Assembly: GCA_037176885.1 (NCBI GenBank)
Contig: JAWWNJ010000139.1
Span: forward strand, 62,001 to 126,000
Source: Favolaschia claudopus
Lineage: Eukaryota > Basidiomycota > Agaricomycetes > Agaricales > Mycenaceae
DNA: 64,000 nt
Direction of reading: 5' to 3'
The translations under genes were made by a program, and so were the position numbers. This document shows, piece after piece, positions 22,275 through 34,143 of this stretch (position 1 is the stretch's first letter; each line of letters begins with the position of its first letter). Under the pieces are notes generated by a model that was not told the DNA's origin, searched no databases, and worked only from the letters and a program-made list of their open reading frames with translations.

Positions 22275-25200
22275 CGCAGGCTTTCTACTCCGCAAACGAG
22301 TTTGACATTCTTGCAATTTGTTTCCGCGCAGAGGTTGAACATTACCTGGTACTCCTGGATGAACACTTTGACTTCGTCAACGACGAACCTCGTCCAGTGA
22401 GGAGGCCATGAACTACTATCAGCAGTCGTTCAGTGGTGTGGCGCCACAGGCAACTCACTCGGTTGCAAACAACTCGTCGTTTGAAGGTGTTCTCCATCCA
22501 GTTTACCCTTCCACTCCTCCTGCGGACATACCAACGCCCATTAAACGAGAAGAGAAGGAAGTCAGGATTGAAGTTCAAACCAACGATCCTTTGTCCGATG
22601 TTGAAGAAATTGTTCCTCTTCCTCTTCCTCGTGACTCCGTTCCGCCAAAGGCATTCCGCAAAGCTGCCACGCAGGGCTCTGGCTTTCAACTTTAAGCCGC
22701 CTTTGGTCCCTTCACTTACAAGGGTGAAAAGCGTGCCAGTGTGAAACGTGGTGCCCCACCTCACATGTCAGGGCTTGGGGTTCAACTTCCATCCCAGACT
22801 CCGCTGCCCTCATCCAGTGCTCGTTTCCGCTCATCCCAGACGCCATCTCGATCCGCAAATCCAAACCCTCCTGATCCAGGCGATGATCCAAGCGATTCGA
22901 AGAATGATCGTCGTGGAAGGAAGCCAGATCATCGTGGGTCGAGTCGCGGAAATGGAGGGAACGGTTCAGGAAAACCGCCATCTCGTCATGCTGGAGCAGG
23001 TGGAGGTCCCGGAGATGATTCGGATGGTTCGGATAATGAGAATCGCCACGATGAAAGACGTTCAGGTGGTCCTAATTCCAGATTAGGTTCGGATCAAGCC
23101 GCCTTCTCAACTCACATGACATTCACGTGCGGACACACGGATTCTGAGAAGGGGCTTGTGCCAAGATCAAGAAAAAGAGGGATGTCTCGAGCTCGGTCCA
23201 GGAGCTCAGCCGTTGGCGAAATCCCTTCGCTGTAAGTGTATAATATGTACCTGAGATGTATGCGAGCAGCATGAGCTACTTCAATTATTATTTCAACCCC
23301 ATGTTGCCCCAATACAGCCCGCTGATGCTACGCTTCGACGAGCAAGAAAAGGCCGCACAAAATCCTCTAGCGAGGAGTCAACATTTGTTTTTTGGCCCCA
23401 AATTTTTTTGGACATAAGTATGAAGGTCAAGTATGCTTTCTGAGTAATTTTTGAGTTTCTTTATGTCTCTGCGCCCTCTAGGAATATGGTTCGCAACTTG
23501 GCAAGCGCGTTTGTCACGCATGTCACATACGTGACATCTCATCCCTCGCAGCGAATTTGCGTTCCTTGTGCGAAGCATTGAATTTCATAGCAAAACTGTG
23601 GTTGAGAAGTTGTAGTATATAATCACATTAGCCACTTTGAGGTAAAACTAGGTGCATATAGCTGAAAACTCAGGTGATCCATAGAGGTTTAGAAAATGCC
23701 GAAACAAGCACAAAGTCCAAGCATAGGACACTAAAAGTGAGGTATTTTATCAATTCAAATGCATGAGCATATGGGTATGCTTCCATTGACTAAGCCTGAA
23801 CTTGTTTTATGAGCGTCGGTGCTGAATTACGAGCAGTAGACAATCATGAGGACATTGGCCTTTTTTGGTAGTTTGGACCAAGCCTCTCTCCGAGTTAGTC
23901 CGGCTTGCCCGGACCGGAGAAGGCTTGTTCCGAACCTAATTCCAGATGGAATGACTTGAAAGCTTTTCGTTCAGTTGTGGATAAAAAAAAGAATGAGCGG
24001 AAGTCGGATCGTTATTTCGACATGAAACTTAGTCTCGTGACCAGACTCTTATGCCATCCCAAAGGGAACCCTGTCATAAGAGATCGTTATTTCTTGGTTA
24101 TTTCAACATGAAACTTATGACAGGGTTCCCTTTGGGATGGCATAAGAGTCTGGTCACGAGACTACATGAAACTGAAGGAATCGGACGTGCCGAAATGGGA
24201 CGGTGACCCCGACAAGCTCATCAACGCCTCAACGGACTCGCTTCTGAAGGGCCTGTGGCATGTGAACAGCTTGGGACTATAGCTCCACGTTGCCTTAACG
24301 CAAACGCTGCGAGTTGGTGGTTTGCCTTGGATCCAAGTTATCAAGAAGAGATTCGACAAAACTGGCTTACTTTCCGATATGCAGCTGGAGAATTCTTCTT
24401 ATCCAACACTTGGCTCAATCGTACCCGCGGCAAAGCATTGCGTATGACCTATCGCGATGGGGAGCACAAGAAGGAGAGACCATCTCAATATTTCATGCGC
24501 AAGCGCGAAATTATCGGTTCGGTCTACGAAATCGACGAAGTTATGCATGGCGCACCTCATAGCTGGCATAAAGTTCTGGACACGCAGAAGTACAAGACGG
24601 TTGTCAACTTCCATCACGAAGAAACCCTGGCAGGCTGCAACGGACCATGTTGATATGTTCAAACATAGCAACCGGGATATCTCAGCATACAAATCGCATG
24701 AAAAACCGGATGCCATGTCTCGCGCTCACCTTGTTGGATCCTCTCCAACCTTGCCCCCTCCGCGCTTTTGAAAGGACGACAGTAACGTTTCGAAAAAGGC
24801 TACGCCTCAGTCGAAAGGCGCAAGATCTTGCCGTCATTGTGGGAGCGCAATGCACTGGGACAACGAGTGCAAGTATTCGTTCAAAGCAAATAAATCTGCG
24901 ACGACGAATCTTGCGTCAGCTACTGCCGAGGATAGCAAAGCTCAGGAAGAATACGACGAACTGTATTATGGGCTCGATGACGGGAGGATTTTGAATTTCC
25001 CCTTCAGTCTCAAGTCAGCGGGGGTAATACTCTGGGATACTACACCGGCACTGAAGGGTAAAGTCGAGCGTGAAAACTCGCAAGCTGCGTGTGTTGAAGA
25101 AGTTTCAGACGATGAAGACGAACCTTATACCCGGTTACATCCGAATTCTAACGCCATTCTTGAACCTAATGAAGATTTTGTTCCACCTCCTCCTCCTGCA

Positions 25201-25290
25201 TCTTCTCCTGCCTCTAATACTCGCCATTCTTCCGCGAAGAATATACCCTCGGATATCCTGCGCCGATTTTTGTCAAGACGAATCTTCGAG
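22275..25290 (+). pseudogene. gag: Ty3/gypsy-type gag, heavily decayed
   Basis: Plus-strand fragments in order: EFDILAICFRAEVEHYLVL (about 22293); a linker with PPADIPTPIKREEKE; a Gly/Asp/Arg-rich region (NPPDPGDDPSD..., 22860-23080); YFDMKL|KESDVPKWDGDPDKLI (24010-24220, split by a hairpin element); WFALDPSYQEEIRQNW, MTYRDGEHKKERPSQYF, VMHGAPHSWHKVL; and a zinc knuckle CRHCGSAMHWDNEC (about 24830). Gag packages the element RNA into particles. Several frameshifts and stops separate the pieces. About 500 bp at 23380-23890 match nothing and may be another insertion. No protease, RT or integrase of this element follows; copia sequence begins near 25360. Confidence 0.75.
24030..24164. mobile_element. 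135-bp foldback element with 9-bp target duplication
   Basis: Two 51-bp hairpin units face each other (24030-24080 and 24114-24164) around 33 bp. CATGAAACT flanks both ends (24021-24029 and 24165-24173), and removing the element plus one copy restores the gag reading YFDMKLKESDV. The 33-bp centre resembles the flanking gag sequence (ATCGTTATTTC ... ACATGAAACT), as if two units had inserted in turn. Confidence 0.85.
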
Positions 25291-25361
25291 TGAGGAACCG
25301 TTTCCCAAACCCCGAAAAATCCAAAATTTCCCCATAGCCACGAACAAGCAGGGGATGATCC

Positions 25362-25702
25362 AATTGTTGAGATTCTGGCTTCCGAGAATTGGTCTGTCAG
25401 AATATGAATTATTCCGGGTAGCCGCCCCGCCGCTCCGGCCCTTGATAGATATCTGATACTTATCATACAGCCTTGTTCTTACATATAAACCGCGCTTGTC
25501 TGTCCACCACCCTCAGTCTTTTATCCCACATTGCGGGAGACTGAGGGTGAGTTCTCTATCTATCTACCTACTTGTATTTACTTATTCATTGTGTAGTGAT
25601 TGCGCCTTCCGTGCATTTTCAGGTATTTAATATACAGTCTTTCATCCCACATTGCGGGAGACTGAGGTTATTGCGCCTTCCGCACATTTTCAGATTCTGT
25701 TA
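25362..25702 (+). repeat. Probable 5' LTR of copia element 1
   Basis: The end is placed just before the primer site. The start is tentative, at TGTTGAGATTCTGG, by comparison with the TGTTGGAATAATC start of the LTR at 49803. TATA-like ACATATAAACC lies at about 25479. A stem-loop with stem CCTCAGTCT/AGACTGAGG is at 25511-25547 and a second copy, CAGTCT/AGACTG, at about 25636-25665. Each is followed by ATTGCGCCTTCCG...CATTTTCAG. Confidence 0.5.
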
Positions 25703-25716
25703 GGTTATGGACCACC
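25703..25716 (+). promoter_or_regulatory. Primer-binding site of copia element 1 (half-tRNA type)
   Basis: GGTTATGGACC directly after the LTR is complementary to the anticodon region of a tRNA-Met (GG-CCATAACC). Ty1/copia elements are known to prime from a cut initiator tRNA-Met. The same site, GGTTATGGGCC, is present in copia element 3 at about 56919. Confidence 0.6.
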
Positions 25717-26292
25717 GAGCGCTAGCTCTCTGAAGACGTACCTATTGGAAGACTCACCCGCTCGCTCATCAGAGCTCGAAGCATCACAAGCACAGACTTG
25801 TATCTATCAATCAATCACACGACCTGTTGCCGAAATTCCCTCGGACTCTGGTTATCTCACCTCGGACTTCTCACACAATGTCAACTGCGGCAAACTCGGC
25901 TTCTTCTGAGCTTTCCGAAGCAGAAGACTGGCCGATTTTTCATGTTAATGCTACAGTGGAACTGCGCCTACAGGGAGTCTACACTCTGCTTGAATCTGTT
26001 ATCCTTGCTGCAAATGCAGCTGATGCCTCTATTGCTGCTGCTGCTGTTACTCCTCTGCCTGCCACAGCTCCTGTTGCTGGCGTAGCTTTCAAGGATACCG
26101 CTGGCGAACGTAATAGCCGTGCTTTAGGTGTCATTCAGAAGCTTCTTTCAGCAGAACTGCGCACAGAGTATGTCAACGAATCTAATGCTGGAATTCTCTG
26201 GGCCAAACTGCGCCAGCGCTTTGAAGCAGAAAATCGTGCCGATTCTGCAATGGGTGTTCTAGCAGAACTGTTTAGCACCAAGCTCGTTATTA

Positions 26293-26722
26293 GAGAGTTT
26301 GCGGTGAGCCGCCAGAAGCCACCTGGCGGCTCTAATGGCATGCGGATTGGAGCGGCTATGCTGTCTGGCGGCTCGTTTGGCGGCTGGTAATGCGAGTCTA
26401 TTCTTAGTACTTAGTCATCTATATCTTGAGCCATACACACACGAAGAAAATTGGACCCGAAAATCTGACGCTATCGCGCATTCGAGCCGAAGACTTCGGT
26501 TGATGCTGGAAATTGCTTCAATTCAAAACAATTATGCACGTTTGGACAACGAACTCTCATTGGCTGAAGGTATAGTTAAGTATGCAAGGTACACAACCAC
26601 TACCCAACCGCTAAGGACCGCGCGCGACGAGCCGCTGAACGAGCCGCCACATGACGTAGCCGCTCCAATCCGCATGCCGTTAGAGCCGCCAGGTGGCTTC
26701 TGGCGGCTCACCGCAAACTCTC
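26293..26722. mobile_element. 430-bp MITE (family B) inside copia gag
   Basis: Arms of about 70 bp, GAGAGTTTGCGGTGAGCCGCC at the left and its complement at the right, with TA on both sides (26291-26292 and 26723-26724). Removing it with one TA rejoins the gag frame (KLVI/IEGEPEL). A second copy of the family is at 33517-34143. Confidence 0.9.
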
Positions 26723-28954
26723 TATTGAAGGTGAACCAGAGCTCATGGATCGCAACAAGATTCTTTCTCATGTAGCTGCTGTCAAGACCTGTTTTGATAG
26801 GCTTGCACGCCTGGAATTTCCATTTCCCCCAGAGCTTCAGCCTCTCATTCTGCTCAGCACTCTACCAGATGATAGCTACTGGACAGGCATTAAAGGGAAC
26901 ATTGTGTCCTCTCTTGGTACAGGCATAACTTGGGATAAAGCTCGTGCTCGCCTGATTACTCTTGGTACACTGCCAAAGTGTGAGAACAGCGATGACAGTG
27001 CTCTAGCTGCTAAATCCATAAACCCTGGTAAAGGAAAGCCATCTACCAAGGGCGATAAACATTGCCTTATACATGGACAAAACAAATCACATACTTCCGA
27101 TAACTGCTATCAGTTGAAGAATCTAGCGCAGGGATCAAAGGACTCCAAGAAGAATGACAAGCAGAAGTCTGAGAAAGCGAGACCTAGAAAGCGCCGTGAC
27201 AAGGCAAATGCCTCTGCTACTACAGATTCTGAATCTGATTCCGATGGCTCTGAACATGGACATTTAGCTGCACCTGTTGTTTCCCAGAAATCTTATGCTG
27301 CTATGTCTGCTTATCTTTTGAGTGATGCAAACCCTTCATCCAAAGCTGTGGTAATTGACTCTGGGGCTTCTACCACCATGACACCAAATGAGGCATGGTT
27401 TGAGACAGGTTCTTATAAAGTACTCACTCCACCAAAAAGGGTGCGGATTGGAAATGACACATATTGTGATGCAGTTGGAACTGGAACCATCCGTCTATCT
27501 TGCAAAACAAAGCGAGGGATGTCTGATGTCTCTCTACGTGCATTACACGTCCCATCCTTTGGTATCACACTTGTCTCAGTGCAACAAATGGCTAAAAAGG
27601 GATACAATTGCATGTTCGAAGCAGATGTCTGCATTGTTCGAAACCCAAAAGGGCAAAGAATGATTGAAGCCAAGCATCGGAAGGGACTGTACCACATTGT
27701 CTATACTCCTTTGAGTGAAGATCCACATGCACTATTTGCTATGGATATCAATCATCTTCATCGAATATCTGGTCATACAAATTTCCAACTATTACAGAAA
27801 TCTGTTGCTAAAGGCCGACTTGGTGAAATTACATCCTTGACAGGAATCCCCAAATTCTGTGAACCCTGTGTTCTTGGGAAAATGAAGAAATTACCATTTT
27901 CCAAAAGTCAAACCAAAGCTCGTGGTGCTTTAGATATTGTATCATTTGATGTTGGTGGTCCAGTAACGCCTGAAGGCCCAGGTGGAATACGCTACTGGGT
28001 GGTCCTTATAGATCATCATTCCTCTGAGGTGTGGATTCTATTTGCCCAAAAGAAATCCCAAGTCTATTCAAAACTCAAAGAATGGCGAAAATCTACTGAG
28101 GCTCATTTTCGTGCTCAAATTGCTAATTGGGAATTCTGTGAGGGCTGGACTCGATTCTTTCGCACAGATGGGGGTGGTGAATTCACGTCTCATCAAATGG
28201 AAACAGAATTCAAACGACTAGGCATCATCCATGAAACAACAGCACCCTACACTCCAGAGCAAAACGGAGTAGCAGAGCGAATGAATCAAACACTTGTTTC
28301 CAGAGCTACAACTATGTTGATTGCCTCACGCCTTCCTCGTAAATTTTGGGTCTTAGCAATGCGAGCAGCTGGTTATACTGTGAATAGAACACCTACTTCA
28401 GCACAGGAATTTGAGATCCCTCATGAGAAACTTTTCGACCGTCCAATAAACATACGACACCTGCATCCCTTTGGTTGTAGAGCTTATCCTCTGATTCCTA
28501 AAGAAAAGCGTCACAAGCAGAAATTTGGTGATAAAGCAAAGTGTTGCATCTTTGTTGGCTACCATGCAAACAGTAAAGCGTATGACTTGCTAGTAATCAA
28601 CAAAGATGGTTCTTATGGTGAAACCATCACATCTAGGCATGTTTGGTTTGATGACCAGGAACTTGATTCACCTATAGAACCAAAGCTTGAGGCACCTGCT
28701 ACATCTAGGAAAGAATATGAGGATTTTGCTCAGACACTGCGGAAGAGGTCTACCCCATATTATGGTGATGATGACAATGATGGTGAACTGGACACTTTGC
28801 CTCACCCGATACCAGGTTGAGTGGGGGATAATCTAAGTCAGGCTGATCCGCCGTCTATTGTCCATCCATCAAATAGGGGAGCTCCACCATTGCGCAAGGT
28901 CGCAGGCGTACGACAGGAACCTACTACAGTGCCAAGCGCCACTTCTCCAACACT

Positions 28955-29560
28955 GCCTTTTCGGGCGGAAGAAAATTTTTGTAATTTATTTGTGATTTTC
29001 TGAGGAAGGAAACCGACCAAAAGAATGCGTTTGGCGTTGAGAACTCACTTTTTCCCACGGTGTTTCACTTTTTTCGGGTCTGAAAAATATAAATCGTCAT
29101 TTTGGCTCTAATTTTGGATGGATTGAGCCCAGATGTGTTCAGTTGTCATGCAGAAACCCCGAAAAAGTGGTAGCCGAGTGTAGCGGAGTCTGTTCTGACT
29201 CACCTGGGTGATCCGCCCAATGCTGGCACGGCAAAGGCCGGGAAACACGTGATCTTAACCCTAACCGATTTGGGAATTTGATGATGGCATCAACCATCAT
29301 TAGGGTTTGTTTCACTTTTTCGGAGGTGAAAACACAAAAACTTGTTCAATTGCCTTGCAAAGCACAAGATGAGTTGCTACACATCCATAGAGACGTTCTA
29401 CACTGTTTTTAAGTTGAATGGTGATGACGGCATAATGTAGTATCGAGTTTAACTTTGGATGCCGTCCCCTGCCAAAAAAGGAACCGTGATGTGATGCTTG
29501 GCACTGTAGGCGGTCAACACGTCCACATGCAAGGGCACAACATCCCACTGCTGAGTACGA
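28955..29560. mobile_element. Unclassified ~0.6-kb insertion in copia element 1
   Basis: Copia sequence is lost after SPTLPFRAE and returns at AEYDRIAEGPQHQ. The intervening bases are non-coding, AT-rich at the left, and contain CTTAACCCTAACCG and CATTAGGGTTTG (telomere-like words facing each other, about 29253-29310). Clear inverted repeats or target duplications were not found, so the element type is unknown. Confidence 0.45.
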
Positions 29561-30720
29561 CAGAATAGCTGAAGGACCACAGCATCAGTCAAAAGCTCAG
29601 CGTGATGCAGAGAATGCAGCACGTAAACAGGCAAAAGAAAATGAAGCTTCTGTCGAACCAGACATTGAAGTCCCTGATGCTCCAGAGGCAGTCTTGCTTG
29701 CTTCTCTAGATGATGCTATTGAAGACGCCTTTTTAGCTCAGAACCCTCTTGACCCTTCTAGTTGGCAAGAAGCATTGCAGGGTCCTAATGCTGAACATTG
29801 GAAAGCTGGACTTGAAGAGGAACTTGCTGGTTTCCGAGCAAATGATGTCTATGATGTTGTTCCCATACCAGACGGTGTCAAGCCTACTAAATCCAAAGTG
29901 GTTCCTAAAGTCAAAGTGGATGAAACAGGCAAAATTGCTCGTTACAAAGTCCGAATCGTTGCCAGAGGAGATACTCAGAAAGAAGGTGTTGACTACAAAG
30001 AAGTTTTTGCGCCCACTGCCAATCTTGAGTCTGTTCGCATCATTTGTGCTCTTGCTGCCAAATATGACTTAGAACTGGATCAGCTGGATGTTTCACAAGC
30101 CTACCTCAATGGTAAACTGGAGGAAGAAATCTACATGATGCCTCCAGATGGTGTTGAAATTCCAGAAGGTCACTGCTGGCGACTCAAGCGTTCATTGTAT
30201 GGTCTTAAACAAGCTGGGAGAACTTGGAACAGGACTTTTGACACGGAGATTCTACGAATTTACTATATACGGAAGTGCGGCAGATGCCGGATTGTCCACC
30301 AGTTGTCGTAAAAGCGGTCAAAATCATGTAACAAGTTATAAACTGGTGTTTTTGACGTGAATAGTAGTACCCATATGCGGCTAGCTAAGTCGCTAGGAAA
30401 ATCAAATCAAATAAGTCTTTGGGAAGAGGAGCCCCGGAAACTTTGGTTTCTGGGTTCTCTGTGAGTGAGGCTTCCGGATGAGCACTAAGCCTAGTGTCAA
30501 CCAGAAGCCAAGACTCTGGGGTGTGGTGGGCGGGCCAAGAAAGCTTCATGACAGCGAAAGGCAAGAGATCGATCATCGATCAATGATCGGCATCTTTCCT
30601 TCTCGCTCTCTTAGCTAGCCGGCTATGTGCTCTGGCTCGCGGTGCTCGCTTTGAGCACACGCTGTTAATAGAAGAGTGACACAAACGGCCAAATTGCCAC
30701 CAAATTGTATCAATTTTGCG

Positions 30721-30874
30721 ATCTCATAATGCATAATGCACTAAAAACTTGCCCCAAACCTTATGCATTAGGCAATATGAGAAAATGCATAAAACACCAG
30801 CCTACCAAGTTGGTGGACCCCAAAACACTATGCAGAATGAGGTTTATGCATTGTGAGCATATGCATTATGAGAT
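30721..30874. mobile_element. 154-bp inverted-repeat element
   Basis: ATCTCATAATGCAT at 30721-30734 is perfectly inverted at 30861-30874, with weaker pairing continuing inward. The interior is rich in ATGCAT words. Flanks show no target duplication. About 450 bp to the left (30256-30720) and 600 bp to the right (30875-31475) hold no gene that I can recognise. Confidence 0.6.
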
Positions 30875-31475
30875 GTTCAACTGTAATCAGAAACTGTCCC
30901 GTTATTGATGCATTGTCAGGGCATAATATATAGCTGAGTGCTCTAAGCGGTACAGAGGTATCATATATTTATCTCTACATTTTATGTCAGGTCATTCGGT
31001 GAAGTATACAGCAAGATTTTGGCCAAAAAGCCACGGCAATTTCTATTTGCCACCACTGTAATATTTCTCGGCTGTTTTGTTCAAGGGGGCACCGGTAATC
31101 TAACCGGTGACTAAGGGCTCTGAATCGTTAGTCATTCCGGCCGCCAGGCCGGAAAAAAAAGTTTGACCCCCACAAAATTTAAGCGGGAATGAGCTTCTGG
31201 TAGTCTATTTGAGTGAGAAACACTGCTGCCAGGTCTACATGTAGCTCTCTAGAAGATGTAGTGCTGCTCCGCTGTAGTCAGTGTCAATGTGGCTTTGTTT
31301 GGCCCAGCTGTCAACCTACTGTTGCTATGTTTTAAGGTTGGAAAGCATTCAACCTACTCTGGCTACTCTTCTTAAGACAGTAGAACAGTAATTGAACCTC
31401 CAATAAATTTATTCATGGGATGAATTTCAGGCCAACGCAGTCCGGCGACTTAACCGTGGGAACATATTGCCGTAT

Positions 31476-31647
31476 AACTACTGACTCCGACACTGAGTGA
31501 TCCTCAACAAAGTCGAGAGTTCAATTCCCAGAAGGGGATAATTTCGGCTGGGGATGATGACTTCCACGCAACAATGAGCGGCTGGCCGGCCAGGGGAGAA
31601 AAATGATCCCCGGACGAACACTCTGACAGGTGTCAGAGTCAGTAGTT
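31476..31647. mobile_element. 172-bp inverted-repeat element
   Basis: AACTACTGACTCCGACAC (31476-31493) and GTGTCAGAGTCAGTAGTT (31630-31647) form inverted arms with one mismatch. It abuts the 3' end of the minus-strand coiled-coil gene and may have replaced its last residues. Confidence 0.6.
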
Positions 31648-33516
31648 TTGTTGACTTTCCAGCTGAGCTAACTAACCGGGTAGTGTTTGCGCGAAAATGA
31701 GACTGATAGGGTATGTGTGAAACCTTTCCTTTCTCTTCAAACGACGTGTCCCTTTCAGACAATACAAAGAAGATCTGTATGATTGCGGTGAGGCGTCAAG
31801 GTGATGGTGAAGTGCTGGTCTTACCGCAATCAACACGAAAGAGATGCTCTCAATCGTCAATTCCTGGATGTTCCACATGATGCCGTATGTCTTTGACGTA
31901 GGCTTTGCCTTGCCGTTGTCCTTGATGCTAGTGGGGCCGTACAGGAGGCATCGCAAACTCTACAAGTATCAAACTGAGTCTTCCAGATCCGGAGCAGAGA
32001 AAGCTGAACTCACCAATGGAAGAATAGGGTTAAGCAGCCAGCCCTTCGCGTCCTTCTTCAAGTTGGAATAGAAAATTGGGGGAGAAAGTGAGGGCGGTTT
32101 CGTCTTGTCGTCTCCAGGAAAGTATAAGAACTCATCTGGGGTTTTCTTGATCCCAGATTCTGTCTCCAGTTTCTCCCAGGACTGTTTAAGACGCTCAACA
32201 AAGTTGGAGCGTCCAACGCTCATGTATTTCAAAAACTGCAAGATAGTCAGGGTAAGAGACTCAGCAGTACACTGGAGCTGACATTATCTTTGAAGCCCGG
32301 AAAAGAAGACGCGTCGACTAGCGAGTGGAATTTCGCGGGAACGTGCTCATACAGAATGCAGGTAAGCAAGAGATTGTAGAGCCGAGATGACTTAAAGACA
32401 GCATCAATTTCTTCTGCAGTACCATGCGCAGGTGGGCCGTCAGCGGGACGAGCACCAAAAACGCCGGGAGTGAGCCAAGGCTCATGCATGAGCACAAAGC
32501 TTTTTCCCAAAGCTGGCATATCGTTGAGATAATTCTGCGGATTAACTTGAGGTTTTTTCTTGCCGCTGCTTGCTGTCTGAGTGATAGTCTGGTAGGCGCG
32601 CAGTTCCACTTGAGTTCGAGCTAGTTCTAACTGGGTTTCTCTCAATGCCTACATGAAGGGGAAAAAAAATCAGATTCGTCGTCAAAAGAAAGTATAAACT
32701 TAATCCCTCACGCAGATCCTCGACCGTTGCGTCTGCACCCGGGATATTGAATGTGCGGAGAATGACCTCGACCTCCGCCTGTCCGTCGTCTTCCATTTGT
32801 TGGCAGAGAAAGTGGGAGTAAAGGTATGTTTTCGAGTGGCGGTGATTCAGTCCATTTTTGATGCAGTCAAACTTAAATTTTTCACCGTCGTTTTCGAGTC
32901 GGTTTGAAGCAACTATGCGGCAAAAGTAGTCGGGCCTTACAATGTAATCTAAACTCTAGTTATATACTATTTTATGAACGACAAATGAGTGTACAATTGA
33001 AACAGAATCTTAATCGCTGCAATGGCACTGTTTTGGGGAGTAGCGACGACAGTCGTTGGTCTGTTCAGAAGTTTCGTCGTGAAATCCAATGAAAGTCTGT
33101 GAGACATCTGCTGGAGTGACCGAAATGACTGGAGAGATGGTATGCAACGGGGTAGACACCAGAGCTGGCACCGGCATAGGGGGATGGTGCAAATGTTCGA
33201 ACAGACATGGGGCCGGGTTTCGTCTATATGGAATGTCAAGCTCAAAATGGGCGTTGCAGATGATTGAGGGAAGCTCACAAAGCCCGCATATATAGATCTC
33301 CAAGTTTGCTGAAACGCTCATGAAGCAGAGAATGGTTTATCGAGAGAGCGTCGTTCTCCTTCAGTAGCGCGTGATGCTCCCGGTGCAGTTCGTTGTGCTC
33401 CAATCGGAGGCAGGCAAGTTTGGGCTGAGTGCGATCCAGCTTATCGTGGAGGTGTGTATGTTGATGAACAGCATTCCTCAGGTCATCTTGTTCTTCCTCT
33501 CGGACATCGAGTAAAA

Positions 33517-34143
33517 GAGAGTTTGCGGTGAGCCGCCAGAAGCCACCTGGAGGCTCTAATAGAGCCTTTGCGGTAGCTGCTGGCGGCTAATTTTTCTCAC
33601 GACCCACTAAGCACCTGGTCTCAAGTAAGCCACCCTGAGCAGCTGTTATGAAGGACATCTCAAGGTGGCTAACTTGGCCCAGTAGCATCAGCAGTCGTTG
33701 TGTGGCACGAGCCGCCAGTTCGTGTGGCGGCCCACCGCAAAGGCTCTAATGGCATGCGGATTGGAGCGGCTATGCTGTCTGGCGGCTCGTTTGGTAGCTG
33801 GTCCAAATTTGGTTTTGCAAGTCTATTCTTACTTAGTCATCTATATCTTGAGCCATACACACACGAAGAAAATCCGACCCGAAAATCTGACGCCATCGCA
33901 CATTTGAGCCGAAGACTTCGGTTGACACTGGAAATTGCTTCAATTCAAAACAATTATGCATGTTTGGACAACGAACTCTCATTGGCTGAAGGTATAGTCA
34001 AATATACAAGGTACCCAACCTCGAAATTGTGCTAGGGACCGCGCGCGACGAGCCGCTGAACGAGCCGCCACATGACGTAGCCGCTCCAATCCGCATGCCG
34101 TTAGAGCCACCAGGTGGCTTCTGACGGCTCACCGCAAACTCTC
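33517..34143. mobile_element. MITE family B, second copy, carrying a nested MITE
   Basis: The ends GAGAGTTTGCGGTGAGCCGCC and its complement match the element at 26293. TA is present on the right (34144-34145), but AA on the left. Without the nested 185-bp element and one TA its length would be about 440 bp, close to the 430 bp of the other copy. Confidence 0.85.
33562..33746. mobile_element. 185-bp MITE (family C) nested in family B
   Basis: Inverted ends GAGCCTTTGCGGT and ACCGCAAAGGCTC, flanked by TA at 33560-33561 and 33747-33748. The uninterrupted B copy at 26328-26345 reads GGCTCTAATGGCATGCGG, showing exactly where C inserted. Confidence 0.85.

Larger units (their letters stand above)
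25878..30255 (+). pseudogene. Ty1/copia Gag-Pol, element 1
   Basis: ATG at 25878 (MSTAANSASSELSEAEDWP). The frame runs to 26290, is broken by a MITE (26293-26722), and resumes at 26725 to a TGA at 28818-28820. Motifs in order: gag core (LLSAELRTEYVNESNAGILW, HVAAVKTCFDRLARLEFPFP), a short His/Cys motif (CLIHGQNKSHTSDNC), aspartic protease VIDSGAS (about 27353), GAG-pre-integrase (HRISGHTNF...CEPCVLGKM), integrase FDVGGP / RTDGGGEF / EQNGVAERMN, and, after a further insertion, reverse transcriptase (YKVRIVARGDTQKEGVDY, QLDVSQAYLNGKL, SLYGLKQAGRTWNRTF). It ends at about 30255 before the RT catalytic YxDD and RNase H, so it is truncated. The stop at 28818 is in the same frame as the following codons, so it is a point mutation. 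Confidence 0.9.

Noticed and set aside
31510..31540. tRNA-like B box (GTTCAATTCC)
   Set aside because: No acceptor stem, A box or cloverleaf could be formed around it; it lies within a small inverted-repeat element.
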